A stretch of 64,000 bases of DNA from Portunus trituberculatus. Lineage: Eukaryota; Arthropoda; Malacostraca; Decapoda; Portunidae. The notes below the pieces were generated by a model. That model was not told the origin of the DNA, did not search any database, and worked only from the letters and a program-made list of their open reading frames with translations. This document shows, piece after piece, positions 39,101-53,215 of the stretch (positions within the stretch are counted from its first letter, which is position 1; each line of letters starts with the position of its first letter). Location: contig NC_059294.1 of the NCBI RefSeq assembly GCF_017591435.1, forward strand, positions 706,001-770,000, in the 5' to 3' direction. The translations under genes were made by a program, and so were the position numbers.

Positions 39101-40524
39101 AACCAGGTAGGGGGCAGAGCGACTCAACACTCCCTATTCTGTCTGTTTCCGTAGACAAAATTAAATCAAGGGTGTTTCCGGAGGGTGTAAAAATGGGAAA
39201 GTCAACCCACTGATGGAGGCCAATAGTGTTAAAGCAATTTGTAAAAGCTAGAGTTAGAGGATCATAGTCTTGGAATAAGGCATCTTCATTAGACCAATCA
39301 ATAGCTGGCAAGTTGAAATCACCCAGTATAAGAACTTCCTTGCCTGTGCAAAACTGTTCTAGGAGATTAATCAATGCTGTATTGTCATTTTGAGTATTTG
39401 ACGGTGGTCGGTATACAACAATTATGTAACATCTGATGAAATTAGGTGCACTATGTGAGTATTGGGACAGTTGCTATCAATGGAAATGAAGGGTATGTTG
39501 TCTCTAATGTAGAAACATACGCCATGTTTTCGGACATCTCCAACAACGTCAGTGCGGGCTATTGGATGATACCCTTGGACAGACAGGAAAGAGTTAGGAA
39601 TGCTTGGTAGGAGCCAGGACTCTGTAATTGCCATAATTTCTATATCACAGTCAAGCAGGAGATCAGTTACTTCGTTAACCTTATTTACTAAACTATTTAC
39701 ATTGCACAGACCCACTTTAAGCGTAAGATATTTTTCGAAAGTTGGTCGTTTGTTTGTTTGGTTCACTCAGTGTAAAAATTGAGAAGAGACTGCTCGGTCA
39801 GTCCTCCTAACTAGCAGCATGGTTAGGTCAAGTTAAAGTTTTTAATTTTCATATTTTCATTCCCATATTCCAGCTGAGAGAAAGAGCTGTGAAGGGTAAG
39901 CCGGGCAACGAGAACTGCTAGGGGATGTCTATAATAGGACAGTGCCAGGCCTCTAAACTAAACCAAGTAACTAGGTACTTCCCTTGCACTTTACGAACAT
40001 ATACAGTCAGTCAGGGAAAGCAGAGGAAATATAGAGCCGGGGAGTGAGATCTTTCCCTGTGTAGTGGCAGTGACTGGCTAAATGTTGCGGACGTGAATTA
40101 GTGTGACTAGGGCAGCCAACACTCAGGATTAAGATGAACTTCAAAACATATAATGAATAAAATGTGTCGTTAAAATAGACCTAATCAAAAAACTTAATTA
40201 AATCAATGCGATCTGCTTGGTATGCACCACACTCGAGTTGCTCGGTTCCTGCACCCCGCACTGCTTGGTGACGGGAAGCTGTGACAAGTGATGATATTCG
40301 CACCAATCTTGATAACTCCACAAAAGTAATACCGAGGCAGAGAAAGTCACCATTCGTTCTGCCGCTGTTCCTGGTTCGCTGCCTCACCACGCCGCCCCCA
40401 CACTACCCACCGCGCTGCTCAACACCTACCACTTACATAACACACACAGTCACCTCACCTGTGGGCCTCGTCGGGCCAAAATCCTCTCGGCAGAAAGAGC
40501 TGCCCGGTACAACGCCGCCGCCAT
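27641..40524 (-). CDS. SUCLA2: Succinate-CoA ligase [ADP-forming] subunit beta, mitochondrial; nine exons
   Basis: Mitochondrial matrix TCA-cycle enzyme: pairs with the alpha subunit to convert succinyl-CoA, ADP and phosphate to succinate, CoA and ATP. Exons in coding order: 40459-40524, 34079-34341, 33779-33941, 33287-33389, 32856-33017, 32065-32208, 31292-31452, 30563-30682, 27641-27805; all junctions are GT-AG and phases agree, giving 448 aa (human about 463). The ATP-grasp part has KAQVLTGGRGKG (residues about 84-95), ERKFPRREFY and DASMIEINPYAED. The CoA-ligase part has HGGSPANFLDVGGGA (about 323-337) and NIFGGIMRCDVIAQG. Residues 1-22 are Ala/Arg-rich, without acidic clusters apart from one Glu, like a mitochondrial presequence. 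ADP-type is preferred to GTP-type because of closer similarity to SUCLA2 (LNVHEH, GFG, ERKFPRREFY). Intron 1 is 6.1 kb and full of mobile elements. Confidence 0.95.
27806..28109. other. SUCLA2 intron 8, right-hand start
   Basis: Intron sequence next to exon 9; no feature recognised. Confidence 0.4.
28110..30495 (-). mobile_element. Family A jockey-like LINE, RT deleted, with a nested hAT MITE
   Basis: Minus-strand order: 5' region to about 30240, endonuclease start (STKPHLFLTEAQLSEATD, about 30050), endonuclease end (LVQHPIHIPDHLGDTPNILD and LDSSDHNLISVS, about 29640-29480), linker (KPWFNTACSCAIHDREVAHK, about 28740), then the 3' end at 28110-28500 (PFTGKLWYFLPAFVFP-like, shifted). The RT core between linker and 3' end is missing. 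It lies in SUCLA2 intron 8 in the same orientation as the gene. Confidence 0.85.
28876..29351. mobile_element. Non-autonomous hAT element with perfect 8-bp target duplication
   Basis: The left end CAGGGGTGTGAAGTCGGA and the right end ...GACTCCACACCCCTG are inverted repeats. ATGGAAAC flanks both sides (28868-28875 and 29352-29359). GACTCC/GGAGTC motifs fill both subterminal regions. The 476-bp body codes nothing. It lies inside the family A LINE, so it is the younger insertion. Confidence 0.93.
30761..30928. mobile_element. Short hAT-like MITE candidate
   Basis: The left end CAGAGGTTCTAAACC and the right end GTTGAGAACCCCTG are imperfect inverted repeats of the CAG-GGTTCT-AACC type common in hAT MITEs. 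The flanking 8-mers (GCCTATAG and GAAAGCTA) do not match, so no target duplication supports it. Located in SUCLA2 intron 7. Confidence 0.45.
33163..33248. repeat. (GA)n microsatellite in SUCLA2 intron 4
   Basis: About 43 GA units. On the gene's strand it is a (TC)n tract beginning about 39 bases after the exon 4 donor. Confidence 0.97.
33650..33732. repeat. A-rich (AAATA)n-like tract
   Basis: Imperfect AAATA/AATAAA repeats in SUCLA2 intron 3. Confidence 0.8.
34640..34880 (-). mobile_element. Family A LINE 3'-end fragment
   Basis: The sequence follows the order seen at 14830-15070 (GGAATTCCA, GGGATGACTGATT, GTGCAGCAAGGTTACAGGAG, GGCATGCAGTTGGCAAG) at clear similarity. Located in SUCLA2 intron 1. 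Confidence 0.75.
35190..35411 (+). pseudogene. MADF-like domain fragment
   Basis: The plus strand reads EAEKTLKLVRDKQLVWDPKH then WLYSKKSFCRITFDEMAVTL. Spacing of LVRDKQLVWD-H-Y and the later hydrophobic EMAVTLQGLF resembles the first two helices of MADF (Myb/SANT-like, Adf-1 type) DNA-binding domains. The ORF ends early and has no second half. MADF proteins accompany PIF/Harbinger transposons in animals, so a transposon origin is plausible. Confidence 0.5.
35640..36035 (+). pseudogene. LINE C-terminal fragment
   Basis: The segment MTHEGPHFFNALPKEVKSIA then DKFKSGLDKFLWSVPDESP (about 35880-36015) matches the C-terminal tail type of LINE RT proteins. An upstream part in another frame (about 35650-35830) may belong to it. 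Located in SUCLA2 intron 1, antisense to the gene. Confidence 0.65.
36042..36105. repeat. (TA)n microsatellite
   Basis: About 32 TA units between a LINE fragment and a SINE tail. Confidence 0.97.
36106..36312 (-). mobile_element. tRNA-derived SINE (copy 2)
   Basis: On the minus strand the head reads GGCTGCCGTGGTACAGTGG, with an A-box-like TGGTACAGTGG (36301-36291) and a weaker B-box region (36248-36238). It then follows copy 1: GTCCATGGTCCAAGTGTAGG and TTTCCTTACTTGGGGTAA. The tail runs into the (TA)n array. Confidence 0.7.
36396..36545 (+). repeat. Repeat arm, inverted relative to 39822-39960
   Basis: GGCCTCTAAACATCACTGTCC, CAGCTCTTTCACTCAGCTG and ATGGGAATGAAAATATG occur here in the same order as in the reverse complement of 39845-39960. 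It is followed by CCTAACC-type repeats. Together the two arms flank the LINE at 36.9-39.8 kb. Confidence 0.75.
36888..39766 (-). mobile_element. CR1-like LINE with intact 619-codon RT ORF
   Basis: The minus-strand RT ORF (38747-36888) is uninterrupted. It has MGPDNLHPRLLNS, LNYRPISLTSVCCKTLERIV, FGFWRSRTADDQLL, VILFDFSKAFDVINHSVLLQ, SGVPQGSVLGPLLFLLYVNH and the catalytic FADDLKIY, then the usual C-terminal domain. Upstream, endonuclease pieces lie at 39766-39422 (IMAITESWL) and 39374-38985 (ILGDFNLPAIDWS). Single frame changes near 39425, 38985-39000 and 38835 separate them, so the element as a whole is probably inactive but young. FADD and the overall layout fit the CR1 clade. It sits in SUCLA2 intron 1, same orientation. 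Confidence 0.92.
39822..39960 (-). repeat. Repeat arm upstream of the CR1-like LINE
   Basis: Reverse-complement partner of 36396-36545. It may be the 5' UTR of the LINE, with the other arm from a second, oppositely inserted copy. Confidence 0.7.
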
Positions 40525-40600
40525 GTTGTCCCTCGATCAGCTGAGTCGCGCCACCACCCCGCCGCCGCCGCCGCCGCCGGCCAGAGCGCAGATACTAGTC
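40525..40600 (-). promoter_or_regulatory. GC-rich 5' flank of SUCLA2
   Basis: A (CCG)n run at about 40558-40580 and several CpG lie just upstream of the SUCLA2 start codon. This is typical of a housekeeping promoter; no core element can be assigned. Confidence 0.5.
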
Positions 40601-41464
40601 AAATGAGCCTCTCTATTACATAGATCCTTCCACTATCTACGCTAAAATAAATATATGGTTTTTATATTTATTTTAACTCAATATGTTGATTCTTGTATGG
40701 TTCAGTGGGAAGTCATTATAAATGGTGAGACTGCAAGTATGTCACTTCCACGGCCTGTTCATGTTCTCCAACTTCTCTTCTACCGTAAATAAATGACATA
40801 CTTATAGGGACATCCTGTAGGGAACGTATTTGTGCTATGACATCTGACAAACCTTTGAAATAACAGTAAACATTGACAAAGGCAGACTTGAAGAGCTGAG
40901 GTATCTGAGAATGCGACCATCCACAGAACAGATTGTTTGAAATCTGATACTGGAGTAATTTGGCGATTTATGTGAAACGTGTATATCAAATTTCGAAGTA
41001 AAGTCAATATGGGAGTATTTATAGTAACTATCTTGACTACTTCTTGAAAATATGGGAAGGGATAGTCTTGAGAAACTGCAGACACAAATTGCATGGTAAA
41101 TGCAGGTATTACATTTATTGGATACACCAAAAACATCAAGGGCACACACAAAATTCTTGTTTGTTTGAACGAGAACAATTTCTAACCAGACAGTTATTTG
41201 GTAATGAAGCTACATTCTCCAGCTTACCTGTCTGTCTGACAACTTCGTCCGCCAATAGAAAAGCTAAATTAAAACTTGTTGAATAAAAACATCTCATTTA
41301 CCTTGAGTATCACACACACAGACACACACACACACACACACACACACCGTCACCAAACGTTAGTAAGCTATACTATACTATAATACTATACTATAATACT
41401 ATAATATATCCATCCCATCAACCAGCCACACACACACTAATGTCACTAAACCATCCTTTCATTA
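40601..41464. other. Spacer, no gene recognised
   Basis: Holds (AC)n at about 41311-41348 and a small CTATAATACTA repeat at 41370-41408. ORFs above 100 codons on the minus strand at 40780-41178 show no family I know and overlap each other. Confidence 0.4.
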
Positions 41465-41550
41465 TTTTTATTCATAATGTTGGAGGAGGATAGGTCAAGG
41501 GCAACAAAACAGCAATAAAGAAAAAGACCCATTAAGGTGCCGGGCTATAT
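41465..41550 (-). mobile_element. LINE family A 3'-tail copy
   Basis: GGATAGGTCAAGGGCAACAA, AAAAAGACCCATTAAGGTGC match the tail at 14.70 kb in the same orientation. Confidence 0.55.
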
Positions 41551-41848
41551 ACATACGCACCTGATAGCAATTACGACCAAACCTTTGCGTACAATCATCC
41601 ACATACGTATACATACTCACGCACCAACACTAAAAGTCAACAATCCCTCACATGACCATGACATGTGTCACAATACCTTATGATTTAACTTAATCGATAC
41701 TAGCAGGCATCAATTTGTCCTAGCGAAAACGTAGTGAGCCCCGCGGCTGCGCCTTGCTAGTTGCTTAGTCAAGTAAAGGAACAGAGCAGTACTCTACTAC
41801 TGAACTGGTGCCTGTCACTTTTAACCCATCAAGTGTTATAGGTATGGA

Positions 41849-41998
41849 GGACTTATTCAGAAACGCCTTGCTCTCTCACCAAGACAATTTTCCAAGGCCA
41901 CAGAGACGACTAGCCGAGTTTTCAAGACAGTTTCTCCTTATAATAATCTAGAAATCTTGCCAGTCCATCACCGGACCCATAAGAATACCCTTAACCCG
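41849..41998. repeat. Interspersed repeat, copy 1
   Basis: Shares GACTTATTCAGAAA, AAGGCCACAGAGACGACTAG and GTAGAAATCTTG-type segments, in order, with 53424-53600. It codes nothing obvious. Confidence 0.7.
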
Positions 41999-42728
41999 TT
42001 CAGTACTGGAACGCATTTCTATCTTGAGTTTTGGGTATGATTAGAAGATTTTATTGACATTAGGAAGGATCTATGAAAGTCAGAAGATTAATGACCGCAG
42101 TTTTTGCTATTCTAATCTCTACTACAGTTCCTGAAGCTGTATAAAATCACCAAATAGTAACCATATGAACAGAAAAATGTGTTATGGTACTGAAGTGGTT
42201 AAAAAACATAAACATCTTTTTTGGAAAGTAGTGATGGTGAGAGATCAAAGCGTTTAAATATACTGACCCTAGTTTTGCATGATAGAAAAAGCAATTACAC
42301 TACAATTCCTCTTCCTCACTGAGCGTGGCTCTCAAAACCCTACACGTGTATCACATCCTTTTATTAAGCCATAAACAGTCAAGAGGTTTCAAGACAAAAT
42401 ATTACACAGCAGTACAACAATATAACTTAGACATTACTATATTTGCTATCATGTTGAACTTATTGCCAGCTTTCTCATCAGTTCTCATGTCTGACATACT
42501 GATGGAAAACCTCGTTGATAGTGCAAGTTTGTACATTACTAATTACTAATTTGAATTGCACACGACCTGGTAAAATCACCTTCAAATTCTTTAAAATCTA
42601 AGTTTACGCATACAAGGTTCTAAAAACATCCCGAGTAGAAAATACTTTAAATGACATCTCACTTTTCACACTTTATTAACTATAATTACAACGTGTGTGG
42701 CGTGTGCTATTTCTGGTCACTTCGTAGC

Positions 42729-42773
<45 letters not shown>

Positions 42774-43530
42774 ATCTATACAAGTTAATTATATACTAAA
42801 TGCCGGCAATCCCACACACGGCAATGACTCAGACAAAACACACACACACACACACACACCGTAACTGGAAAGGGCCAAAACCCACTGCAGACTGCTCCCT
42901 ACATGGACGCCGCCTGGTGTCACTGTAAAGCCTTACATACAATGAGAGGGTTGGAACCATTCTGTCTTTGAACTTCTTTATTATCAAACTTACTGCCATG
43001 ACTCATTTACTTTCCTCTCTCTCCTCATTTTGCTCAGATGCCCTGTCAATTTTCTTTGCCGCCTTCGCCTTCATCCTATCAAGTCCATTGTTCTCGAATG
43101 TTGAAATGTAATAGTTCCCATACGTCGTGTGTTGATTCGAGCACACGAGACATGAACTTTTATAAAAAATCAGACTACATCCTGATAACCGCTAGTAAAA
43201 TAATAACAACTGTGATAACTTCAGAACTACTTCCTATTCACACTTCTCTCATAAATCTCTAGACAAGCGTGAAATTTTTCTTTCGTTGATTCCAGAGCTA
43301 CCTTGGCCTATGGTCCACCCTTCAGCACAACACTTCACACAGACCTCACAACTCAACCTCGGCATAGATACAAGAAGCGCTCCGGTTCACGTCCTTGTCC
43401 CTCACCACAAGGAGCTGACGCGCACTGGACGAGTCAAGCTTCAATAGAGCACTATGGGCGGGGGAGGAGGCAGGGACAGGGACGAGGCATGCCGGGTGAG
43501 GGAGGGGGAGCAGGGATGAGGAGACGTGTG
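41999..43530. other. Spacer and 3' flank of the GPCR gene
   Basis: (AC)n at 42731-42770 and 42839-42860. A minus-strand AATAAA at 42982-42977 could end the receptor transcript. No other gene seen. Confidence 0.45.
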
Positions 43531-45111
43531 TCAGGAGGTGGCAGGGGAAGGGCGGTCCTGCACTAAGGTGGTGAGGGTGATGGTCTCCGTCGTGCCTCGC
43601 ATGGTGAAGGAGCGACAGCGAGAAAAAGCAGAGTTTGAGGGCTGCAGGAGGGCCCGCGTGCCGCCAGTCCCGCCGCCGTCTTTACAACAGCAGAGGACAC
43701 AGGACAGGTAATGGTTGTAATATTTTCTGAAGGTGCCAGAGATGCAGTACAGCGCGATGGGGTTGATGCAGGAGTTGAGGAAGCAAAGGCAAAAGCCAAT
43801 GATGCGTATGGCGTTCCAGAAGTCATTGTAGGAGCCGTAGGGCAGCACGTAGTACCACACCAGGAACACGTTGGTGGGAAGCAAACACACGGCGAAGATG
43901 AGTACGAAGGTGAGCACGATTTTGGCCACCTTCCTTCGAGTCCTGAGCTGCCGATGGAACACGTGCGACTCTTGTGGCACGTCGTCGGCGGACAGCAGGT
44001 GCATCGCCATCAGGAGGTAGAAGATTGCTATCACCAACAGCGGCAGCAGGTACGACAGCAGGAACTTGGTCACCACGTACACTTTAGAGTACCAGAGCGG
44101 CAAGTCTTGGGAAAAGAGTACGCAAACGGTGATATTCTTGTGGCCCACAGAAAACTCTCTCACCCCAGACGTGAGGGCGGCAGGCAAGGCAAGGACTCCT
44201 GACGCCACCCAGATGCCCACCGCCACCCGCACCGTCCTGCGCCCCACCCCGCCTGCTGCCTGATGAAGGGACGGAGGGAGGGAGGGACAGTGCCATTAGT
44301 GATGAACAGAGAGAGGAAATTTATAGTTGAGATATTACACATTACACAAAAAGAACGAAAACTAAAAGAATCTATAACATATATTTGTACTGAAATAATT
44401 ACTACTACAAGTAGACATGTGTGAAAAAGAGAAAACGATGAAAATCTAGCAAGCGCCTCACCCTCCTGACGTTGGACACGATGGCCAGGTAGCGGTCTGC
44501 GGAGAGCGCTGTGAGGGTGAACACGGTCACACACACAGACACGTCTCTCACCAGCTCGCTAAACTTACATACGAAGTTCCCGAACGGCCACGAGTCGAGG
44601 ATGTAGATGACCATGTTGAAGGGCACCGTAAAGAGCAGCACCAGCAGGTCCCCGAGCGCCAGGGAGATAATGTACGTGTTGGGCACACTGCGAAGGTTCC
44701 GGTTCCTCACGAAGATGGCGATCAGCGTCCCGTTACCTGAATGTTACAAGAGATTAGGCACCCCAAGCAAACACCGCTCCAGACAACACGCTTTGCAGAT
44801 GAATATTGCTCTGCCCGTATACCTAACGTCAAAATAGACCAATTATGAAGATTACATTTCCTCATAACGATGACGATCAGTGTTCCGTTACTTGAGTGTT
44901 ACAGGGGATCAGGCACTCGAGGCAAACACTATAAATAAGATACTTCATAGTTGAATATTACTTTCCCCTTATATTTGACGTAAAAGTAAATAAATTATGA
45001 AGACTACGATTCCTCATGATAATGGCGATCAGTGTCTCGTTACTTTTTTTAATGTTACAAGGAATGTTACACACCACATGCTTTGGATAACAAAACACAC
45101 ACACACACACA

Positions 45112-45153
<42 letters not shown>

Positions 45154-45364
45154 CTACGAGGCCCACCACGAAGATGAGCACGAACAGCACGGGCACGATG
45201 TACGTTTCTGGTCGCTCCTCGTAAGGCTTATAACTCAGAGACACGTTGGCCGAGCTTGTCGTGGTGAGGGACGCCTCCCAGTCCATGGCTGCCTCCTCCT
45301 CCATCGTCACCAAGGGACTGTACGTGCCCAGGAAGGCTCGGGAGACTTCCTGTGCCTCTGTCAT
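43531..45364 (-). CDS. CCHamide-receptor-like G protein-coupled receptor, three coding exons
   Basis: Class A neuropeptide GPCR of the bombesin/CCHamide receptor group, plasma membrane. Exons in coding order: 45154-45364, 44462-44736, 43531-44259 (1215 nt, 404 aa); all junctions are in phase. The N-terminus has a sequon at N40 and the block YKPYEERPETYIVPVLF, very like insect CCHamide receptors. TM1 is split by intron 1 (GLV-G|NGTL). TM2 reads NTYIISLALGDLLVLLF. ALSADRYLAI ends TM3 (DRY at 151-153). C127 and C208 should form the extracellular disulfide. TM6 is IVLTFVLIFAVCLLPTNVF, and TM7 has NSCINPIALY (NPxxY-type). A CVLCCCK cluster (about 349-355) may be palmitoylated. The C-terminal tail is shorter than in Drosophila. 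The start Met is uncertain: an AG acceptor-like site lies 12 bases upstream, so an earlier exon may exist. Confidence 0.9.
44703..45064. repeat. Three tandem copies (about 154 bp) spanning a GPCR exon edge
   Basis: TTCCTCA-led units start near 44703, 44857 and 45010. Each includes the reverse complement of exon 2's first 40 bases (NGTLIAI...RNR coding) plus intron sequence TGTTACA and ATTATGAAGA. The first is the working exon edge. The other two lie in the intron. Confidence 0.88.
45095..45151. repeat. (AC)n(TC)n microsatellite touching the GPCR exon 1 donor
   Basis: AC to about 45113, then TC to 45151. On the gene's strand the intron starts G|GTAGAGAGAG, so the donor runs straight into the (AG)n tract. 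Confidence 0.95.
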
Positions 45365-45384
45365 CTGCCGCTCCCGCTAGAAAT

Positions 45385-46980
45385 AAAATAAGGTTTTTAT
45401 TGCTAGAAAGGAAACAAGTGTAGTGCATTGTTTCGTTAATTAATAAAAAACCTTTACTAAGCCAAAAAATCTGCTACGTACTTTAAAAACTGACTTCATT
45501 TGTATATTCTATATAACAGGAAACGTCGTGGCCTGGTTACTCTTTTATCATATTCAAAATCCCTACAATTTGTGCACAAATTAGACCACATAAACCATCA
45601 AATCTCAGTAGCATTTGGTAAACAAAATTACCTATACTGGTTCTCAATAACGGAATAAAACCAATAATACTTCATAATTCAGTCTTGTAAAGTGGACGAT
45701 ACAAGTAGAGGGAAAACGAAAAATCATGGAACACAACATTCATGCAACGTTATGGAAGTCTGCTATCTCTGACTGCCTTGTCTACATTGACATGACTTTC
45801 AATGTCCTCAACGGCTCCCTTGACACACCTCTCCTTGTCTCCTCGCAAAACTCTAAACGTGACGGACGTGATGGAGCTGTATAATGGTCTGCATTCCTCC
45901 CTGAATCATGCAAAACTCAATTTTACGTATATTCGGAGTAAGGGAGGCTGCCCGCCTCACTTCCCGTTATCTTGGAGAGTGTGTGGTGCGGGAGTGTCTT
46001 GAGCTCTCATCAGCATATGTTTAAAGACCATAGGAAAATAAAGGAAGCTCACACGTGCATGGAAGTCTCGGTATGAAACATGCCTACATATTTCCACTTA
46101 TCTTTCTCTTCTGTAATTGTATAGTTACCCTTTTGTGACTCGGTATTAGCAAGCTGATTACTGATCCTGTCTCATTAATTTACCACCGTATAATATCCAG
46201 CTCCTTCTTTTCCATGATGAGTTGATCCTCACACGCTTTTATCCGAATTAACGACATAGAATCTGTGCTGAACTGTCAAAAAGACCATGACAACATCTCT
46301 ATAAGTAGTTGTATCGTCAACTTTACTCTTGTAGTAGTCGAAAATAACACGCAGAAATGCTCGACAAAGTTTATGTAGAATCTTCACACGGGTGGAATAG
46401 ATTGAAATTATTTGAGACTGTCACTACTTGCATATTCCTCAATAAACAGCAACACACATCACTCACTCGCGTCACTTTCTTTGGAGGGAGGCGTGGATGC
46501 ATCGGAATTCAATATGATTTGAATGTTGAAACAAGTAATACAATGTCCCAAATTTCTCAAAATTCATCATGCTAGGAAAGTAATAAATCTTGACAAGAGA
46601 AGGGGAACTGTGCATGAACGATAACCATATATCGTCATAAAGCTACAGTGACAAAGGAAAGACAGACAGGCGAGAGTGACATGTTTGTAAGTAAGGGTGG
46701 GATGAGTAAAGACGCTTCAGGCTATATCGGTGATTCTTAACTGGGCTGCCGCGGAATCCCCCCCCCCCAGCTACTACTCACCGCAGTCAACAGTCTTAAC
46801 AATCCCTTCACTTTGCCTACTGAACCTCATAATAAACCCTGGAGACAATGAATGATTCACCAACACTGAGGCCTTAACCTTGGTGAAAGAGATGTAAAGT
46901 CAGGGGAGCAGTGATTCAAAGTACAAAAAAAAAAAAAAAAATGTAACCGATATTTATACTTTTGTTTTTTTTTCAGTGAA
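45385..46980. other. Upstream of the GPCR gene, no gene recognised
   Basis: Could contain a 5' UTR exon or promoter of the receptor. A hAT-end-like segment (GTGATTCTTAACTGGGCTGC, 46730) with a C-run is seen near 46758, but no partner end is found. Confidence 0.4.
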
Positions 46981-46987
46981 ATTAAAT

Positions 46988-46988
<1 letters not shown>

Positions 46989-47058
<70 letters not shown>

Positions 47059-47237
47059 AGATGGGGGCTTCCGCTTCTGTGCCTCCTCTGTAAAGAATAG
47101 CTATGACATCAAGGAGCTTAGTAATCTCCGGGAACAAAGTTTTAATTGGAGATGACAAAGGCGTTAATTGCGTAAATATATTGTCTCTAAATGAAGTTAG
47201 TGTATTTTTATTACTATTATTATTATTATTATTATTA

Positions 47238-47271
<34 letters not shown>

Positions 47272-47394
47272 GATTATTATTATTACTATTATTATTATTA
47301 TTATTATTATTACTATTATTATTATTATTACTATTATTGTTATTATGATTATCATTATTACTTTTGCTATCATTACTGCACATAACCTTTCGTT

Positions 47395-47463
<69 letters not shown>
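46989..47463. repeat. Microsatellite cluster (GT)n, (TTA)n, (TC)n
   Basis: (GT) 46989-47054, imperfect (TTA/TTAC) 47209-47350, (TC) 47398-47463. Poly-N, poly-I, poly-Y and ER/SL ORFs here are shadows. Confidence 0.97.
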
Positions 47464-47465
<2 letters not shown>

Positions 47466-47925
47466 TGATGCACATACCACACCAAAAGAGGAAATATTTA
47501 CATATGAATCATTAACCTTACAAGCCAAATAGGCCTCCCTCACGCCCATCCCTTTAAAACGGATGCCCGTCGGCCCTTCCTGTCCCAAAATGAAACGAAA
47601 AGGTCGTTGTCAGCCGTCCTCACTTCCCCGTCTTGCCACGCCTTCCCGGTCACCCTCTAATGGACTCGCCTTGCCCCCGACGCACTCTGTTTGTTATGTC
47701 GTGGAAAGTGAATGTCGCGGGCTTTCTGGGACGTTAAAGGAGTGGAGAGAGGGAGAGGAAGGGCGTGAGAGAGACTCGGTATGGGATGATATTAAATTGT
47801 GAGTGAAGAGTGATTCTACTAAGTAAGGTGACAACAATCGGGTTACAGCTGTGCTTTTTTTAATCTTTTTTTTTTTCATTTCTCTCTTTTCTGTTGTTAT
47901 GTGGTTGTTGTGTTGTAATACGGTG

Positions 47926-47929
<4 letters not shown>
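47464..47929. other. Spacer, no gene recognised
   Basis: Mixed sequence between microsatellites, without recognisable protein similarity. Confidence 0.4.
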
Positions 47930-48002
<73 letters not shown>

Positions 48003-48118
48003 CTAGAGTGTGTCTGCGTCTTCTGGAAATAAGTTTTTCGCTGCTGGGAAAAAAAAAATCATCAAAGAGAAACATACACACTTCAATCTTTTCCATCCTT
48101 CCACGCTTCCTACCCCAC

Positions 48119-48176
<58 letters not shown>
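47930..48176. repeat. (GT)n and (TC)n microsatellites
   Basis: (GT) 47930-48000 and (TC) 48123-48175, 120 bases apart. Confidence 0.97.
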
Positions 48177-50950
<2,774 letters not shown>

Positions 50951-50956
50951 GAAGCG

Positions 50957-51993
<1,037 letters not shown>

Positions 51994-52243
51994 TCTTCTT
52001 CTTCTTCTTCTTCTTCTTCTTCTTCTTCTTCTTCTTCTTCATCTTCTTCTTCTTCTTCTTCTTCTTCTTCTTCTTCTTCTTCTTCTTCTTCTTCTTCTTC
52101 TTCTTCTTCATCTTCTTCTTCATCTTCTTCTTCATCTTCTTCATCTTCTTCATCTTCTTCTTCATCATCATATTCTTCTTCTTCTTCTTCTTCTTCTTCA
52201 TCATCTTCTTCTTCATCATCAACTTCTTCTTCTTCTTCTTCTT
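51994..52243. repeat. (TTC)n array with ATC interruptions, about 250 bp
   Basis: Trinucleotide TTC with scattered TTC-to-ATC changes that keep the 3-base phase. It produces poly-Ser on + and poly-Glu or poly-Lys on -; none is a gene. Confidence 0.97.
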
Positions 52244-52336
52244 CCTGGTGGTTTTCTTTTTCTTTCCTCTTCGTCCTCATCTCCGGTTTGGAAGGTACAT
52301 TAGTGGCCGATGATTTTTATTTCTGTGCTTAACGGT

Positions 52337-52404
<68 letters not shown>

Positions 52405-53130
52405 GCGTAGTACAAGACTCTACCCTTTTAACAATATTGACTACAAGGTACTACATATTTACATGGCGCGGTTTATTATTATTATTATTTTTAATTTCAG
52501 AGATGTATATTGTTTTCTTTTTTTTATCTCAGATTTTTATTCTTTATATCCCTTTGCCTGCCGGGGGGGGGGGCGGGTTTGGCTGAGGGAGGAGGAGGCC
52601 ATTACTATTTTGATCTATCTCGTTAGTCATTTGCTACTGGGAAACTCTAACCTTGTATAAGAAAAACACTGATAAAATATATAAAAAAATATATATAAAA
52701 AAAAAAAACTGGTGAGCTATTTTGACTGCACAGAGGAGCGACAATTCTCATATAGATAAATAAATAAATAATTATATAAAGAAGTGACTCTCAGCTTCTC
52801 ATTTTCACCACATGAGTCAGTCGTATACCAGGTTATAATAATCTCATTAGCGTGTAGTTTATTACTGGCTGTCTCGCTGTTTCTCTTCATCTGTTTCCAA
52901 TTCCACTGTTTTCTCACTGGTATCCTTTTCCTTCCGTTTTCCGTCGTCCCTATCTCCTCTCTCCCTCTCCGTTTTCTATATTACTCAATACCAGTCCATT
53001 ATTCTTTATATCTCCTTTACTTCCTTTCCCTATATACGCTATCAAATCTCATCTCCCAGTGTTTTTTTTTTTTCCCTCCATTCTGTATTCATAAATCATG
53101 CTCTTCAATATCCCCCCTTCCTGCATTCAT

Positions 53131-53138
<8 letters not shown>
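52244..53138. other. Spacer with (GA)n
   Basis: (GA)n at 52339-52402 and a G-run at 52563-52573. No gene recognised. Confidence 0.4.

Positions 53139-53213
<75 letters not shown>
53139..53213. repeat. (TC)n microsatellite
   Basis: About 37 TC units. Confidence 0.97.

Positions 53214-53215
<2 letters not shown>

Noticed and set aside
40780..41178. Minus-strand ORFs of 104-132 codons
   Set aside because: Two overlapping frames, no recognisable domain and no conserved motif; kept as unassigned spacer.
43711..44202. 163-codon plus-strand ORF
   Set aside because: Antisense shadow of the third exon of the GPCR gene on the minus strand.
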